From the NCBI RefSeq assembly GCF_013041805.1, contig NZ_JABDRI010000028.1, positions 1-64,000 on the forward strand: 64,000 nucleotides of DNA. Reading direction: 5' to 3'. Made by a program: the position numbers and the translations under genes. Positions 37,831-45,338 of the stretch are shown here, one piece after another (position 1 is the stretch's first letter; each line of letters begins with the position of its first letter). Source of the DNA: Lutibacter sp. (GTDB lineage: Bacteria > Bacteroidota > Bacteroidia > Flavobacteriales > Flavobacteriaceae). The notes under the pieces were generated by a model. It saw only the letters and a list, made by a program, of their open reading frames with translations. It did no database searches and was not told the DNA's origin.

Positions 37831-38826
37831 TTATAAGTTATATGCCCATTTCAAGTAAATTGACCCCCAGGTGAATCCTCCTCCAAACGCAGCAAAAATT
37901 ATGGTATCTCCTTTTTTTAGTTGGTCTTCATAATCTGCTAAAAGTAATGGTAATGTAGCAGAAGTAGTATTTCCATATTTTTGAATATTCATCATTACTT
38001 TAGAACTATCCAAGCTAATTCTATTCGCAGTTGCTTCAATAATTCTTTTATTTGCTTGATGTGCTGCAAGCCAAGTTACATCTTCTTTTGTTAAGTTATT
38101 TTTTTCTAGAATTTTTACAGTAACATCTGCCATATTAAAAACAGCATTTTTAAAAACAGTTTTACCATCTTGAAATACAAAATTCTCTCTTTTATCTATT
38201 GCTTCCTTTGTTGTTGGATATAGAGAACCTCCTGTTTTTACTTGTAAAAATTCTCTCCCAGCTCCATCACTACGAAGGTATTCGTCCTGCACCCCTAGAC
38301 CTTCATTATTAGGTTCAAACAAAACTGCGCCAGCTCCATCGCCAAATATTATACAAGTAGCTCTGTCTGTATAATCTATCATTGAAGAACATTTATCAGC
38401 CCCAATCAACAGTACTTTTTTATATTTACCAGATTCTATATAGCTTGAAGCGACCGACATACCATATAAAAAGCTTGAGCAAGCAGCTTCTAAATCAAAA
38501 CCAAAAGCATTAGTTGCACCTATTTCGGAAGCTACAAAAACAGCGGTTGCAGCCGCCTGCATATCAGGCGTTGCAGTAGAAACTATTACTAAATCAATCT
38601 CTTTAGGATCTAGCTTTTTCTTCTCTATTAATTGTTGTGCCGCTTTTATCGCCATGTAAGAAGTTCCTTTTCCTTCTCCTTTTAGAATTCTTCGCTCCTT
38701 AATTCCTGTTCTAGTAGTTATCCATTCATCATTAGTATCTACTAATTTTTCCAACATTTTATTGGTTAAAATATCTTCAGGAACATATTTGCCTACGGCT
38801 GTTATTGCTGCTGTAATTTTTGTCAT
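37831..38826 (-). CDS. fabH: Beta-ketoacyl-ACP synthase III
   Basis: 331 residues; starts fatty acid chains by condensing an acyl-CoA primer with malonyl-ACP. The catalytic triad is visible as Cys116 in DLEAACSSFLYG, His in LAAHQANKRII and Asn in YGNTTSATLPL. The N-terminus TAVGKYVPEDILTN and GTGIKERR-like TRTGIKERR region are standard. In iso-branched-lipid Flavobacteria the primer is often branched; specificity cannot be read here. It heads the fabH-accB-accC unit and lies after the rpmF terminator. Confidence 0.95.
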   Translation of the reverse strand: MTKITAAITAVGKYVPEDILTNKMLEKLVDTNDEWITTRTGIKERRILKGEGKGTSYMAIKAAQQLIEKKKLDPKEIDLVIVSTATPDMQAAATAVFVASEIGATNAFGFDLEAACSSFLYGMSVASSYIESGKYKKVLLIGADKCSSMIDYTDRATCIIFGDGAGAVLFEPNNEGLGVQDEYLRSDGAGREFLQVKTGGSLYPTTKEAIDKRENFVFQDGKTVFKNAVFNMADVTVKILEKNNLTKEDVTWLAAHQANKRIIEATANRISLDSSKVMMNIQKYGNTTSATLPLLLADYEDQLKKGDTIIFAAFGGGFTWGSIYLKWAYNL

Positions 38827-38930
38827 AATTTAATTTCTTTCATCAACAAAGAGTGGGTAAAAATAGTGAAATATAATTTGAATATTTACTCAATTCTAGC
38901 AATTTTTGATGAATTATAGGCTAAAAAACA

Positions 38931-38958
38931 AAAAAACTCTCAAAATTGAGAGTTTTTT
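38931..38958 (-). terminator. Terminator after rpmF
   Basis: Arms AAAAAACTCTCAA (38931-38943) and TTGAGAGTTTTTT (38946-38958); the closing pairs probably fray to form the loop. It separates DUF177-rpmF from fabH. Confidence 0.75.
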
Positions 38959-38979
38959 TTTAATTTTTAAACTAGCTTA

Positions 38980-39174
38980 TTAAGCTTGTATTTCTTCAGA
39001 ATCTATAACTATTTGACCTCTATAGTATAATTTACCTTCGTGCCAATGAGCTCTGTGATATAAATGTGCTTCTCCTGTTGTTGGGTCAACAGCTATTTGA
39101 GGTGCAACAGCCTTATAATGAGTTCTTCTTTTATCTCTTCTTGTTTTTGATATTTTTCTTTTAGGATGCGCCAT
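38980..39174 (-). CDS. rpmF: 50S ribosomal protein L32, zinc-free form
   Basis: 64 residues opening [21 protein letters not shown], the typical L32 N-terminus. The zinc-ribbon cysteines of C+ type L32 are absent: the region [22 protein letters not shown] contains no Cys. This is the C- form, which does not need zinc. It overlaps the upstream DUF177 gene by 14 bases, the widely conserved yceD-rpmF pair. It is followed by a terminator, so in this organism the fabH unit is transcribed separately or by read-through. Confidence 0.95.
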   Translation of the reverse strand: MAHPKRKISKTRRDKRRTHYKAVAPQIAVDPTTGEAHLYHRAHWHEGKLYYRGQIVIDSEEIQA

Positions 39175-39721
39175 TATTTGTATTTTTATCTATTAGTATA
39201 TTTCTTAATTTATTCCACCTAGGATCAATTTCCTTATTATTTTTCTCTAAATCTTCTTCTTTTATTTCTAACTCTCTTAACTTTTCTAAAACTTCTGATT
39301 GCAATGTACCATCATTTACACCTGGGTGAATTTTTTTTATAGGTACAGACAAAACTATTACTTCATAAATATATTGTGCAATATTAAATTTATAGTCTGA
39401 ATATGGTATAATTATTAAATCTTCATTTTCATCATTAAATTCGTCTCCAAATTTTACAATTAAATTCATGCTTGTTTCAATTGGTTGATGAAACAATTCA
39501 TTTGTAACATCACAGGTCACTTCAACCCAACCAGCTACACCAAAGCTTAATTCAAACATTGTTGCTTTTTTTAAAAAAGACAACTCTACTTTTATGTTTG
39601 AATTGTAAAATTCATCATAGTTAAAAAAATCAAAGAACTTCTTCTCAATTACATACTCAAATTGATGATTTCCTTCTTTTAATCCCATAAAAGAAATGTC
39701 ATACTCTTTTAAATCTTTCAT
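39161..39721 (-). CDS. DUF177 (YceD) family protein
   Basis: 186 residues of the DUF177/YceD family, linked in bacteria and plastids to 23S rRNA accumulation. The conserved block [28 protein letters not shown] (here [28 protein letters not shown]) keeps the first Cys but not the full CxxC of some members. The C-terminal third has [11 protein letters not shown] and a final [11 protein letters not shown], where DPRW is a family signature. A minus-strand -7 element lies 22 bases upstream. Translation appears coupled to rpmF. Confidence 0.92.
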   Translation of the reverse strand: MKDLKEYDISFMGLKEGNHQFEYVIEKKFFDFFNYDEFYNSNIKVELSFLKKATMFELSFGVAGWVEVTCDVTNELFHQPIETSMNLIVKFGDEFNDENEDLIIIPYSDYKFNIAQYIYEVIVLSVPIKKIHPGVNDGTLQSEVLEKLRELEIKEEDLEKNNKEIDPRWNKLRNILIDKNTNNGAS

Positions 39722-39743
39722 TTAGAACTTCAATTTGAGCGTG

Positions 39744-39751
39744 CAAAGATA
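39744..39751 (-). promoter_or_regulatory. -7 promoter element for DUF177-rpmF
   Basis: Minus-strand TATCTTTG, 22 bases before the DUF177 ATG, matches TAnnTTTG. Confidence 0.6.
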
Positions 39752-39777
39752 TAAAATTATAAATAAATTTTAAAAAT

Positions 39778-40830
39778 TTATCGTTTTTCTTTTTGCTTAG
39801 TTACATTTAATGGGTTTTCTGTCAAACTTTTATACTCTTCTCTAGTCTTGTAAATTTGAATTGCTGTAAAAACAGCTTCTTTAAATGAACTAATATTTGC
39901 TGCATTTTTTCCTGCTAATTCATAAGCTGTACCGTGATCTGGAGAAGTTCTAATTTTATCCAATCCAGCCGTAAAATTTACACCCTCTCCAAAAGACAAT
40001 GTTTTAAAGGGAGCTAATCCTTGGTCGTGGTACATGGCTAATATAGCATCAAAGTTTTTGTAATTTTCTGAACCAAAAAAACTATCTGCAGCATAAGGAC
40101 CATAAACTAACTTTCCTTCCTTCTGAATATTAGCAATGGTGGGCATTATTATTTCATCATCTTCATTTCCAATAACGCCGTGATCTCCACAATGAGGATT
40201 AAGGCCTAAAATGGCAATTTTCGGTTTTGAGATAGCAAAATCTTGTTTTAATGTATTATACAAAATATCCACCTTTTTTTGAATTAATTCCGGAGTTATA
40301 GTTTCTGAAACTTTAGAAACAGGAATGTGTCCAGTTATGAGGCCTATTTTTAGTTTATCAGTCATTAAAATCATTAAACTTTCTCCATTTAATTGAGACT
40401 CTAAATATTCTGTATGACCAGGAAATTTAAAATCTTCTGACTGGATATTATCTTTATTAATAGGTGCTGTAACTAACACGTCTATTTCTCCTTTAGCCAA
40501 TGAATTTGTAGATGCTTTTAATGATTCAAACGCATATTTTCCAGAAGATTCTGTAGGTGTACCAAGATCAATTTGAAACTCTTCATTCCATAAATTTAAA
40601 ATATTAAACTTACCATGAATTGCCTTATCAACATCCTTTATTCCGTTAAATGGAACATTTATATTCATATTTTTTTTATAGGCTGATATTAATTTTGTAG
40701 AGCCAAACAAAATAGGCGTACAAAAATCTAACATCCTTTTATCCAAAAATGTTTTCAAAGCAATTTCTATTCCAATACCATTATAATCTCCAATGGAAAT
40801 ACCTACTATTATTTTTTCAGATTTGTTCAT
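39778..40830 (-). CDS. pdxA: 4-hydroxythreonine-4-phosphate dehydrogenase
   Basis: 350 residues; oxidises 4-phosphohydroxy-L-threonine with NAD in the DXP-dependent pathway to pyridoxal 5'-phosphate. Family motifs are IVGISIGDYNGIGIEI at the N-terminus, VTAPINKDNI, FPGHTEYLE, the metal-site GLNPHCGDHG, and the C-terminal AMYHDQGLAPFK and TSPDHGTAYELAGK, which supply His and Asp metal ligands. It is full length. The partner pdxJ is not in the window. Divergent from ribE over 61 bases. Confidence 0.96.
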   Translation of the reverse strand: MNKSEKIIVGISIGDYNGIGIEIALKTFLDKRMLDFCTPILFGSTKLISAYKKNMNINVPFNGIKDVDKAIHGKFNILNLWNEEFQIDLGTPTESSGKYAFESLKASTNSLAKGEIDVLVTAPINKDNIQSEDFKFPGHTEYLESQLNGESLMILMTDKLKIGLITGHIPVSKVSETITPELIQKKVDILYNTLKQDFAISKPKIAILGLNPHCGDHGVIGNEDDEIIMPTIANIQKEGKLVYGPYAADSFFGSENYKNFDAILAMYHDQGLAPFKTLSFGEGVNFTAGLDKIRTSPDHGTAYELAGKNAANISSFKEAVFTAIQIYKTREEYKSLTENPLNVTKQKEKR

Positions 40831-40862
40831 CTATAAGGTTTATTATGCTTAATTTTGAACGT

Positions 40863-40870
40863 CAAAAGTA
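40863..40870 (-). promoter_or_regulatory. -7 promoter element for pdxA
   Basis: Minus-strand TACTTTTG, 32 bases before the pdxA ATG, matches TAnnTTTG. Confidence 0.5.
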
Positions 40871-40891
40871 ATCAATAAAATTGATAAAATT

Positions 40892-41476
40892 ATGTTTACA
40901 GGTATAATTGAAAGTTTAGGTATTGTTAAAAATATTGTTCAAGAAGGTGAAAATTATCATATAACTATTGAAAGTGATTTTACTAAAGAATTAAAAATTG
41001 ACCAAAGTGTTGCTCATGATGGGGTTTGTTTGACAACAGTTCATGTGAATGGAAATGAATATACGGTAACTGCTATTAAAGAAACCCTCGACAAATCAAA
41101 TTTTAAATTCCTTAAAATTGGAAATACAATTAATTTGGAGCGCGCAATGATACTTGGCGCAAGATTGGATGGCCATATTGTTCAAGGACATGTTGATCAA
41201 ACAGCTATTTGCACAGGTGTAAGTGAAGAAGATGGTAGTTGGTTTTTTGATTTTGAATATGACACTACTTTAAATAACATCACTATAGAAAAAGGCTCAA
41301 TAACAATTAATGGTGTAAGCTTAACAGTTGTTAATTCAAAAGAAAATACTTTTTCTGTTGCTATTATACCTTACACATTTGAACATACAAATTTTCACAC
41401 CTTTAAAAAAGGTACGATTGTAAATTTAGAATTTGATGTTATAGGAAAGTACGTTGCGAAACTACTAAAGAAATAA
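40892..41476 (+). CDS. ribE: Riboflavin synthase (alpha subunit)
   Basis: 194 residues; dismutates two 6,7-dimethyl-8-ribityllumazine to riboflavin. It consists of two similar lumazine-binding barrels. The N-terminal MFTGIIESLG is the invariant opening, DGVCLTTV marks the first barrel, ARLDGHIVQGHVDQTA the junction and NGVSLTVVNS the second barrel. The C-terminal helix (FEFDVIGKYVAKLLKK-like) mediates trimerisation. No FMN riboswitch is visible in the short upstream gap. It ends one base before the convergent PID-CTERM gene. Confidence 0.96.
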   Translation: MFTGIIESLGIVKNIVQEGENYHITIESDFTKELKIDQSVAHDGVCLTTVHVNGNEYTVTAIKETLDKSNFKFLKIGNTINLERAMILGARLDGHIVQGHVDQTAICTGVSEEDGSWFFDFEYDTTLNNITIEKGSITINGVSLTVVNSKENTFSVAIIPYTFEHTNFHTFKKGTIVNLEFDVIGKYVAKLLKK

Positions 41477-41686
41477 TTACTTTTTTCGCTTTAGTTCATA
41501 AACACCGTATGCAATACCAGCGATAAATAGATAAGACAAACCGCCATCTATTGGAAGTCCTACCGGAGGAGGAGGGTCATCGTTAGTTCCAGGTACAGGC
41601 ACATCATTTTTTTGCGCAAAAGACACAAAAAAACAAGACATAAGTAACAAAAAACTTAAAATGCTTCTTTTAAATTTAAGCTTCAT
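41477..41686 (-). CDS. Small PID-CTERM-type sorting protein
   Basis: 69 residues. A signal peptide (MKLKFKRSILSFLLLMSCFFVSFAQ as MKLKFKRSILSF and LLLMSCFFVSFAQ) is followed by a short Asp/Pro-rich segment with four prolines, then LPIDGGLSYLFIAGIAYGVY (45-64) and a basic ending ELKRKK. This tripartite tail (short motif PID, hydrophobic span, basic cluster) is the design of C-terminal sorting signals handled by exosortase-like enzymes, and I recall this one as the PID-CTERM family of Flavobacteria. The mature protein is hardly more than the signal itself. It may be a processed surface or membrane peptide. A -7 element TATCTTTG is 50 bases upstream. Confidence 0.75.
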   Translation of the reverse strand: MKLKFKRSILSFLLLMSCFFVSFAQKNDVPVPGTNDDPPPPVGLPIDGGLSYLFIAGIAYGVYELKRKK

Positions 41687-42057
41687 TAGGGGTTTAGGGT
41701 TATTTTAAAGTTTAAAAAATCTAAAACATAGCATCGCAAAGATAGTATTTTTATTTTAAAACGTAAAAAACTTCCGAAATTCATGCTTTTCAATTATTTA
41801 CAAAAATATATTTAAAATATATACAAACCCTAATTTTTAGTTGTAATTAAACCCATAGCGTATTATTTCATATAATTGGTTATTTTAAAGAAACGAAAAA
41901 GTTCATTTTTTATTTTACATTTAAAAATATTGTCTTTGTAAGAAAAAAAATGATGAAAACACTAATGTATACTATGCATAAGCTCATTACAATGTCTTAA
42001 ATCATTGTGCTTGTGCCTTAATCGCATTTCAAAAGCTTTGATGTATCAGTACCAATA
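41687..42057. other. Non-coding stretch of 371 bases
   Basis: It holds a minus-strand -7 element for the PID-CTERM gene at 41737-41744 (TATCTTTG). The remainder is AT-rich with no convincing gene or hairpin. A 16-codon open frame at 41950-42000 is not supported. Confidence 0.5.
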
Positions 42058-42345
42058 ATGAAGAATCTAAGTAATGTATTCTCAAAAAAAGCTGCAAAAA
42101 GTAATTCTTCTTGGAAGAACATTAAAGCCAGGCTATCTGGCGTGCTAGTATCAATACTTGTATTTGTTTGGATTATTGGAATTATGATGTATGGAAGATA
42201 CTTTATTAAAGGTTGGGAGAAAAAAATTAAACTAAAAAAGTTTTGTGATGAATTGGAAAAAACAATTCAAAAATGCCAATCTAAAAATAATACTTTCACT
42301 TTTAGGACTTATCTTAATTTATATTTTAGATATCAAGTTTCTTAA
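42058..42345 (+). CDS. Unknown small membrane protein, 3' end possibly frameshifted
   Basis: 95 residues as it reads: a basic N-terminus (MKNLSNVFSKKAAKSNSSWK), one strong membrane span (about 29-52, VLVSILVFVWIIGIMMYG) and a Lys-rich tail. The last part overlaps the next gene by about 100 bases, unusual for bacteria. A run of seven A lies at 42220-42226; with one A fewer the frame would stop at 42233-42235, ten bases before the next start, giving two tidy neighbouring genes. The function is unknown and I do not recognise the family. Confidence 0.5.
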   Translation: MKNLSNVFSKKAAKSNSSWKNIKARLSGVLVSILVFVWIIGIMMYGRYFIKGWEKKIKLKKFCDELEKTIQKCQSKNNTFTFRTYLNLYFRYQVS

Positions 42346-42433
42346 TTTTAAAATATGGTTATCTATTTTATTAACATTTATTTTCTTTTTAGGCGGATAT
42401 ATGGGCTTCTTGATTAAGCCATCAGAAGATTAA
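42248..42433 (+). CDS. Unknown small two-span membrane protein
   Basis: 61 residues from the ATG at 42248 (a GTG lies one codon earlier). After a basic MNWKKQFKNANLK come two hydrophobic spans, about 14-30 (IILSLLGLILIYIL) and 36-55 (IWLSILLTFIFFLGGYMGFL), then IKPSED. The composition is that of a genuine small membrane protein more than chance. It overlaps the preceding frame. No motif or context gives a function. Confidence 0.55.
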   Translation: MNWKKQFKNANLKIILSLLGLILIYILDIKFLNFKIWLSILLTFIFFLGGYMGFLIKPSED

Positions 42434-42534
42434 GCTTTACATAAAGTTACTAGAGATACTCTCACTCGGTTTTTATTGATTTTACGTTGTTTGGAAAATT
42501 CAAAACAGTGTTCTCTCAGTTCACAAAGTTGCAT

Positions 42535-42564
42535 AAAAAAGACCTCATATTTCTATGAAGTCTT
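42535..42564 (-). terminator. Terminator after the tRNA gene
   Basis: On the minus strand, arms AAGACTTCAT and ATGAGGTCTT (one G-T pair, 6-base loop) are followed by a T-run (the A-run at 42535-42540). It lies 13 bases beyond the tRNA 3' end. Confidence 0.8.
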
Positions 42565-42576
42565 TATTTTTATTTG

Positions 42577-42650
42577 TGGTCCCACAAGGGCTCGAACCTT
42601 GGACCCCCTGATTATGAGTCAGGTGCTCTAACCAACTGAGCTATGAGACC
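42577..42650 (-). tRNA. tRNA-Met (anticodon CAT)
   Basis: 74 bases. The acceptor stem GGTCTCA pairs with TGGGACC, discriminator A, no encoded CCA. The D arm has AGCTCAGTTGGTTAGAGC, the anticodon stem CCTGA/TCAGG holds the loop CTCATAA with anticodon CAT at 42614-42616, and the T arm contains GGTTCGAGCC. The mature acceptor stem closes fully, so it is not an initiator type with a first-pair mismatch. An elongator Met is most likely, but a tRNA-Ile2 whose C34 becomes lysidine also reads as CAT and cannot be excluded from sequence alone. Confidence 0.93.
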
Positions 42651-42729
42651 GAAATTTAGGTGGCAAAAATAATACTTATTTATATGATGCACAATATTTA
42701 TTTAAATAAAATAGTTCTAAAAAATAATT

Positions 42730-42737
42730 TAACTTTG
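42730..42737 (+). promoter_or_regulatory. -7 element for the 42753 gene
   Basis: TAACTTTG matches TAnnTTTG and ends 15 bases before the ATG at 42753, supporting that start over an upstream ATG. Confidence 0.55.
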
Positions 42738-42752
42738 TTAAAAACAACAAAC

Positions 42753-43271
42753 ATGCACAAAATCTTAATTTTACTGCTATTAATATTTCTTGTAAATATT
42801 AATTTATTTAGTCAAAACTCCGAATTAGATCGGCACCGTTTTATTGATGATGTTAGATTTGGAGGCGGTATTAACATTGGAGCTGGAAATAACTACTCAA
42901 CATTTTCTATTTCACCAAGTGCCATTTATGATTTTTCAGATAAATTTAGTGCAGGTTTAAGTGCTACATATGTTTATGTTAAAAATAAATCTACTGTAAG
43001 TAGAACCACTAATATATACGGAGGAAGTGTTTTAGCTTTATATAAACCAATTAGAAATATGCAGTTTTCTACTGAATTTGAGCAACTAAAAATTAATCAA
43101 AATATTGCTTTTTTAAACGATGCTGATTTATGGCAATCTGCATTATATATTGGTGCAGAATATGTGACTGGCAATATTTCTATGGGTTTACGTTATGACG
43201 TTTTATTTGATAAAGCAACTAATATTATATACTCATCTGCCTTATCACCAATTTTTAGAGTTTATTTTTAA
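42753..43271 (+). CDS. Small secreted beta-rich (outer-membrane-like) protein
   Basis: 172 residues from the ATG at 42753, which opens the signal peptide MHKILILLLLIFLVNINLFSQ. The mature part is a series of short amphipathic strands (GGGINIGAGNNYSTFSISPSAIYDF in two pieces: GGGINIGAGNN, YSTFSISPSAIYDF; then FSAGLSATYVYVKN, NIYGGSVLALYKP) and ends in FRVYF with a C-terminal Phe, the pattern of small eight-stranded outer-membrane barrels. No enzymatic motif is present. Function is unknown. The gene overlaps the 3' end of the convergent hypothetical gene by 17 bases. Confidence 0.75.
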   Translation: MHKILILLLLIFLVNINLFSQNSELDRHRFIDDVRFGGGINIGAGNNYSTFSISPSAIYDFSDKFSAGLSATYVYVKNKSTVSRTTNIYGGSVLALYKPIRNMQFSTEFEQLKINQNIAFLNDADLWQSALYIGAEYVTGNISMGLRYDVLFDKATNIIYSSALSPIFRVYF

Positions 43272-43602
43272 ACCATACTTTTTGATATTCTCTTTTTAGA
43301 ATTAAAAATGTTATTTGCTCGACTAGCTGAGGTAATTCATTGCTTTTTATTGTTAGCAATTCTTTTTCAGAAACATCAACTCTATATAAAAAGTTCAAAT
43401 AATCATCATATTTATTGGTTATTAAATCAACTAAAATTTCGCTTAAGGATTGCTTGAGTTGATTTGGAGCCATAGACAAATCAAAATGTTCATCCAAATT
43501 TGATAATTGAAAATCTTTATTTAATTGTTCTATTAACTTTTTAAATAAATTTTCACTTTCAATTTTTTGAATAAGAGAAATTGAATTTTGCTCTGATAAC
43601 AT
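43255..43602 (-). CDS. Hypothetical cytoplasmic protein downstream of polyprenyl synthase
   Basis: 115 residues, helical and charged, with no signal, membrane segment or recognisable motif. Its ATG overlaps the stop of the polyprenyl diphosphate synthase gene in a TAATG arrangement, so translation is coupled, which supports a real gene. The TIKSNELPQLVEQITFLILKRE stretch (TIKSNELPQL, VEQITFLILKRE) looks like a helical pair. A functional link to isoprenoid synthesis is possible only by position. Confidence 0.7.
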   Translation of the reverse strand: MLSEQNSISLIQKIESENLFKKLIEQLNKDFQLSNLDEHFDLSMAPNQLKQSLSEILVDLITNKYDDYLNFLYRVDVSEKELLTIKSNELPQLVEQITFLILKREYQKVWFKNKL

Positions 43603-44573
43603 TATATGGTGCGTTTCATTAAACTCAAACCAAAGTTTTTAAGAACTTCTTTTTTTTGTTTAGAAATTGACAAACTCTCTAAATCTTTAAATGCTTTATT
43701 CGTGTAACTTTCAATTTCTTGAATTGTTATTTCCTTTAATTTGTTTCTTTCAAATAAAGCTGTCACTTCTTTAACTTTCTCCTCATTATGCTTATTTGAA
43801 GTATATAATTCTATCAATTTTTGTTTATCTTTAACATTACAAACTTCCAATGCTTTTAAAAATAAAAACGTTTTTTTATTTTCTAAAATATCTCCTCCAA
43901 TTTGTTTCCCAAATACTGCAGCATCTCCAAAGGTATCTAAAAAATCATCTTGCAATTGAAAAGCAATTCCAAGATTTAGACCGAAATCATAAATTACATC
44001 AGCCTCTTTATTACTAGCATTTGCAACAATAGCTCCCATTTTCATTGCCGCTGCAACTAAAACCGATGTTTTGTAAGTAATCATTTTTAAATATTCTGGA
44101 ATTGAAACATCAGTTCTAGTTTCAAAATCCATATCAAATTGTTGGCCTTCACAAACTTGTAAAGATGTTGTATTGAAAAGCAACATCAATTTTTTAAAAG
44201 TAGAAGGCTCGTAAGTTTCAAAACATTGATACGCCATAATCATCATGGCATCACCCGATAAAATTCCAGTATTTACATCCCACTTTTCGTGCACAGTAAC
44301 TTGTCCTCTTCGTATTGGTGCGCTATCCATAATATCATCATGAATCAACGTGAAATTATGAAAAACCTCAATAGCTAGTGCCGCATCAAAAGCTTGTTTC
44401 ACCTCTCCATTAAAAATTTCACAAGTCATTAGTGTTAAAACTGGTCGTAATCTTTTACCTCCAAGTTGTAAAATATAATGTATTGGCTCATATAAATTAA
44501 TAGGTTGTTTCACCTCAACTTTCTCATTTAAATACGCAATAAAATCATTTTTATAATTTTCAATCAAATCCAT
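43602..44573 (-). CDS. Polyprenyl diphosphate synthase
   Basis: 323 residues, trans-isoprenyl diphosphate synthase fold. The first Asp-rich motif is DDIMD (79-83, IHDDIMDSAPIRRG) and the second is DDFLD (LQDDFLDTFGD), together binding Mg-diphosphate. GGKRLRP near residue 38 is the conserved FARM-side Lys/Arg cluster. The DDxxD upstream residues Phe72-His-Asn-Phe suggest a bulky floor, but chain length (geranylgeranyl, octaprenyl or other) cannot be fixed. Products feed menaquinone or carotenoid synthesis. Upstream is the divergent TetR gene. Confidence 0.93.
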   Translation of the reverse strand: MDLIENYKNDFIAYLNEKVEVKQPINLYEPIHYILQLGGKRLRPVLTLMTCEIFNGEVKQAFDAALAIEVFHNFTLIHDDIMDSAPIRRGQVTVHEKWDVNTGILSGDAMMIMAYQCFETYEPSTFKKLMLLFNTTSLQVCEGQQFDMDFETRTDVSIPEYLKMITYKTSVLVAAAMKMGAIVANASNKEADVIYDFGLNLGIAFQLQDDFLDTFGDAAVFGKQIGGDILENKKTFLFLKALEVCNVKDKQKLIELYTSNKHNEEKVKEVTALFERNKLKEITIQEIESYTNKAFKDLESLSISKQKKEVLKNFGLSLMKRTI

Positions 44574-44660
44574 TTGTGTATAATTTTTGGTAAAAATACA
44601 TCATTAAATATATTTTTAAATCTTCTATCTAATTTTAAATGTTATGAAATTGTTAAAACT

Positions 44661-44692
44661 ATGGAAACTTTTTTTGTTTCTAACGTTTCCAT
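44661..44692. promoter_or_regulatory. Inverted repeat over the TetR promoter, candidate autorepressor operator
   Basis: Perfect 8-base arms ATGGAAAC (44661-44668) and GTTTCCAT (44685-44692), 16 bases apart. They flank the -33 TTTG and lie just before the -7 box, so a bound repressor would block polymerase. Confidence 0.55.
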
Positions 44693-44703
44693 TTGTATAT
44701 TTG
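44673..44703 (+). promoter_or_regulatory. Promoter of the TetR-efflux operon
   Basis: TTTG (44673-44676), 19-base spacer, TATATTTG (44696-44703). It is one of the best matches to the Bacteroidota consensus in the window, 27 bases before the ATG at 44731. Confidence 0.7.
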
Positions 44704-44730
44704 CGCTCCATTTTAAATAAAAATGATTTT

Positions 44731-45336
44731 ATGAAGCGTACTATTTTGCAAAAAGCAAGTGAAATTTTTTTAAAGCTTGGTTTTAAAAGTGTAACGATGG
44801 ATGATATAGCAAATGAACTAGCCATATCAAAAAAAACTATTTATAAATATTTTAAAAACAAAGAAGACCTTGTAGATATAACTACTAGTTACTTGCATGA
44901 AGAAATGCACAAATCTGTACTTTGTATTTGTGATAAGGGCTACAATGCCATTGAAGAAAATTTTGAAATTAAAAAAATGTTTAAAGATTTATTGAAGAAT
45001 TCCGATGATTCTCCAATGTTTCAATTAAAAAAATACTACCCTAAAACCTATTCAAAAGTTATGACAAAAGAATTCACCATGTTTAAAGATTGTATTTTGA
45101 ATAATATTGAAAAAGGAATTAAGGAAGGTTTGTATAGAAAAGATATAGATAAGGAATTAACAACAAAATTTTACTTCTCTTTAGCTACGAGTGTTCATGA
45201 TGCAAATTTTTATACTTATAACAAAAATACACTAAATAAGCTTGAGACTAGTGTACTTGAATACCATACAAGAGCAATGGCTACATCAAAAGGATTACAA
45301 ATTTTAGAAGAACAATTACAAAAAATTAACTATTAA
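44731..45336 (+). CDS. TetR/AcrR family transcriptional regulator
   Basis: 201 residues from the ATG at 44731 (MKRTILQKASEIFLKLGFKS). The in-frame upstream ATG at 44644 is rejected because the promoter would lie inside it. The N-terminal helix-turn-helix is typical: VTMDDIANELAISKKTIYKYFKNKEDLV (VTMDDIANELAISK, KTIYKYFKNKEDLV), residues about 20-48. The C-terminal domain, which senses a ligand, is not diagnostic. It is first in an operon with a TolC protein, adaptor and RND pump, and probably represses it. Confidence 0.93.
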   Translation: MKRTILQKASEIFLKLGFKSVTMDDIANELAISKKTIYKYFKNKEDLVDITTSYLHEEMHKSVLCICDKGYNAIEENFEIKKMFKDLLKNSDDSPMFQLKKYYPKTYSKVMTKEFTMFKDCILNNIEKGIKEGLYRKDIDKELTTKFYFSLATSVHDANFYTYNKNTLNKLETSVLEYHTRAMATSKGLQILEEQLQKINY

Positions 45337-45338
45337 GA

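Noticed and set aside
40831-40891. FMN riboswitch before ribE
   Set aside because: The gap is only 61 bases, too short for an RFN element, and no conserved pieces were seen.
41950-42000. Short open frame of 16 codons (starts MMKTLMYTMHK) in the gap before the small membrane proteins
   Set aside because: Too short, no coupling to a neighbour and no promoter fit; Met-rich composition is likely chance.
42577-42650. tRNA-Ile2 (CAT read as lysidine)
   Set aside because: Not excluded, but identity elements cannot be judged safely here; Met is the simpler call.
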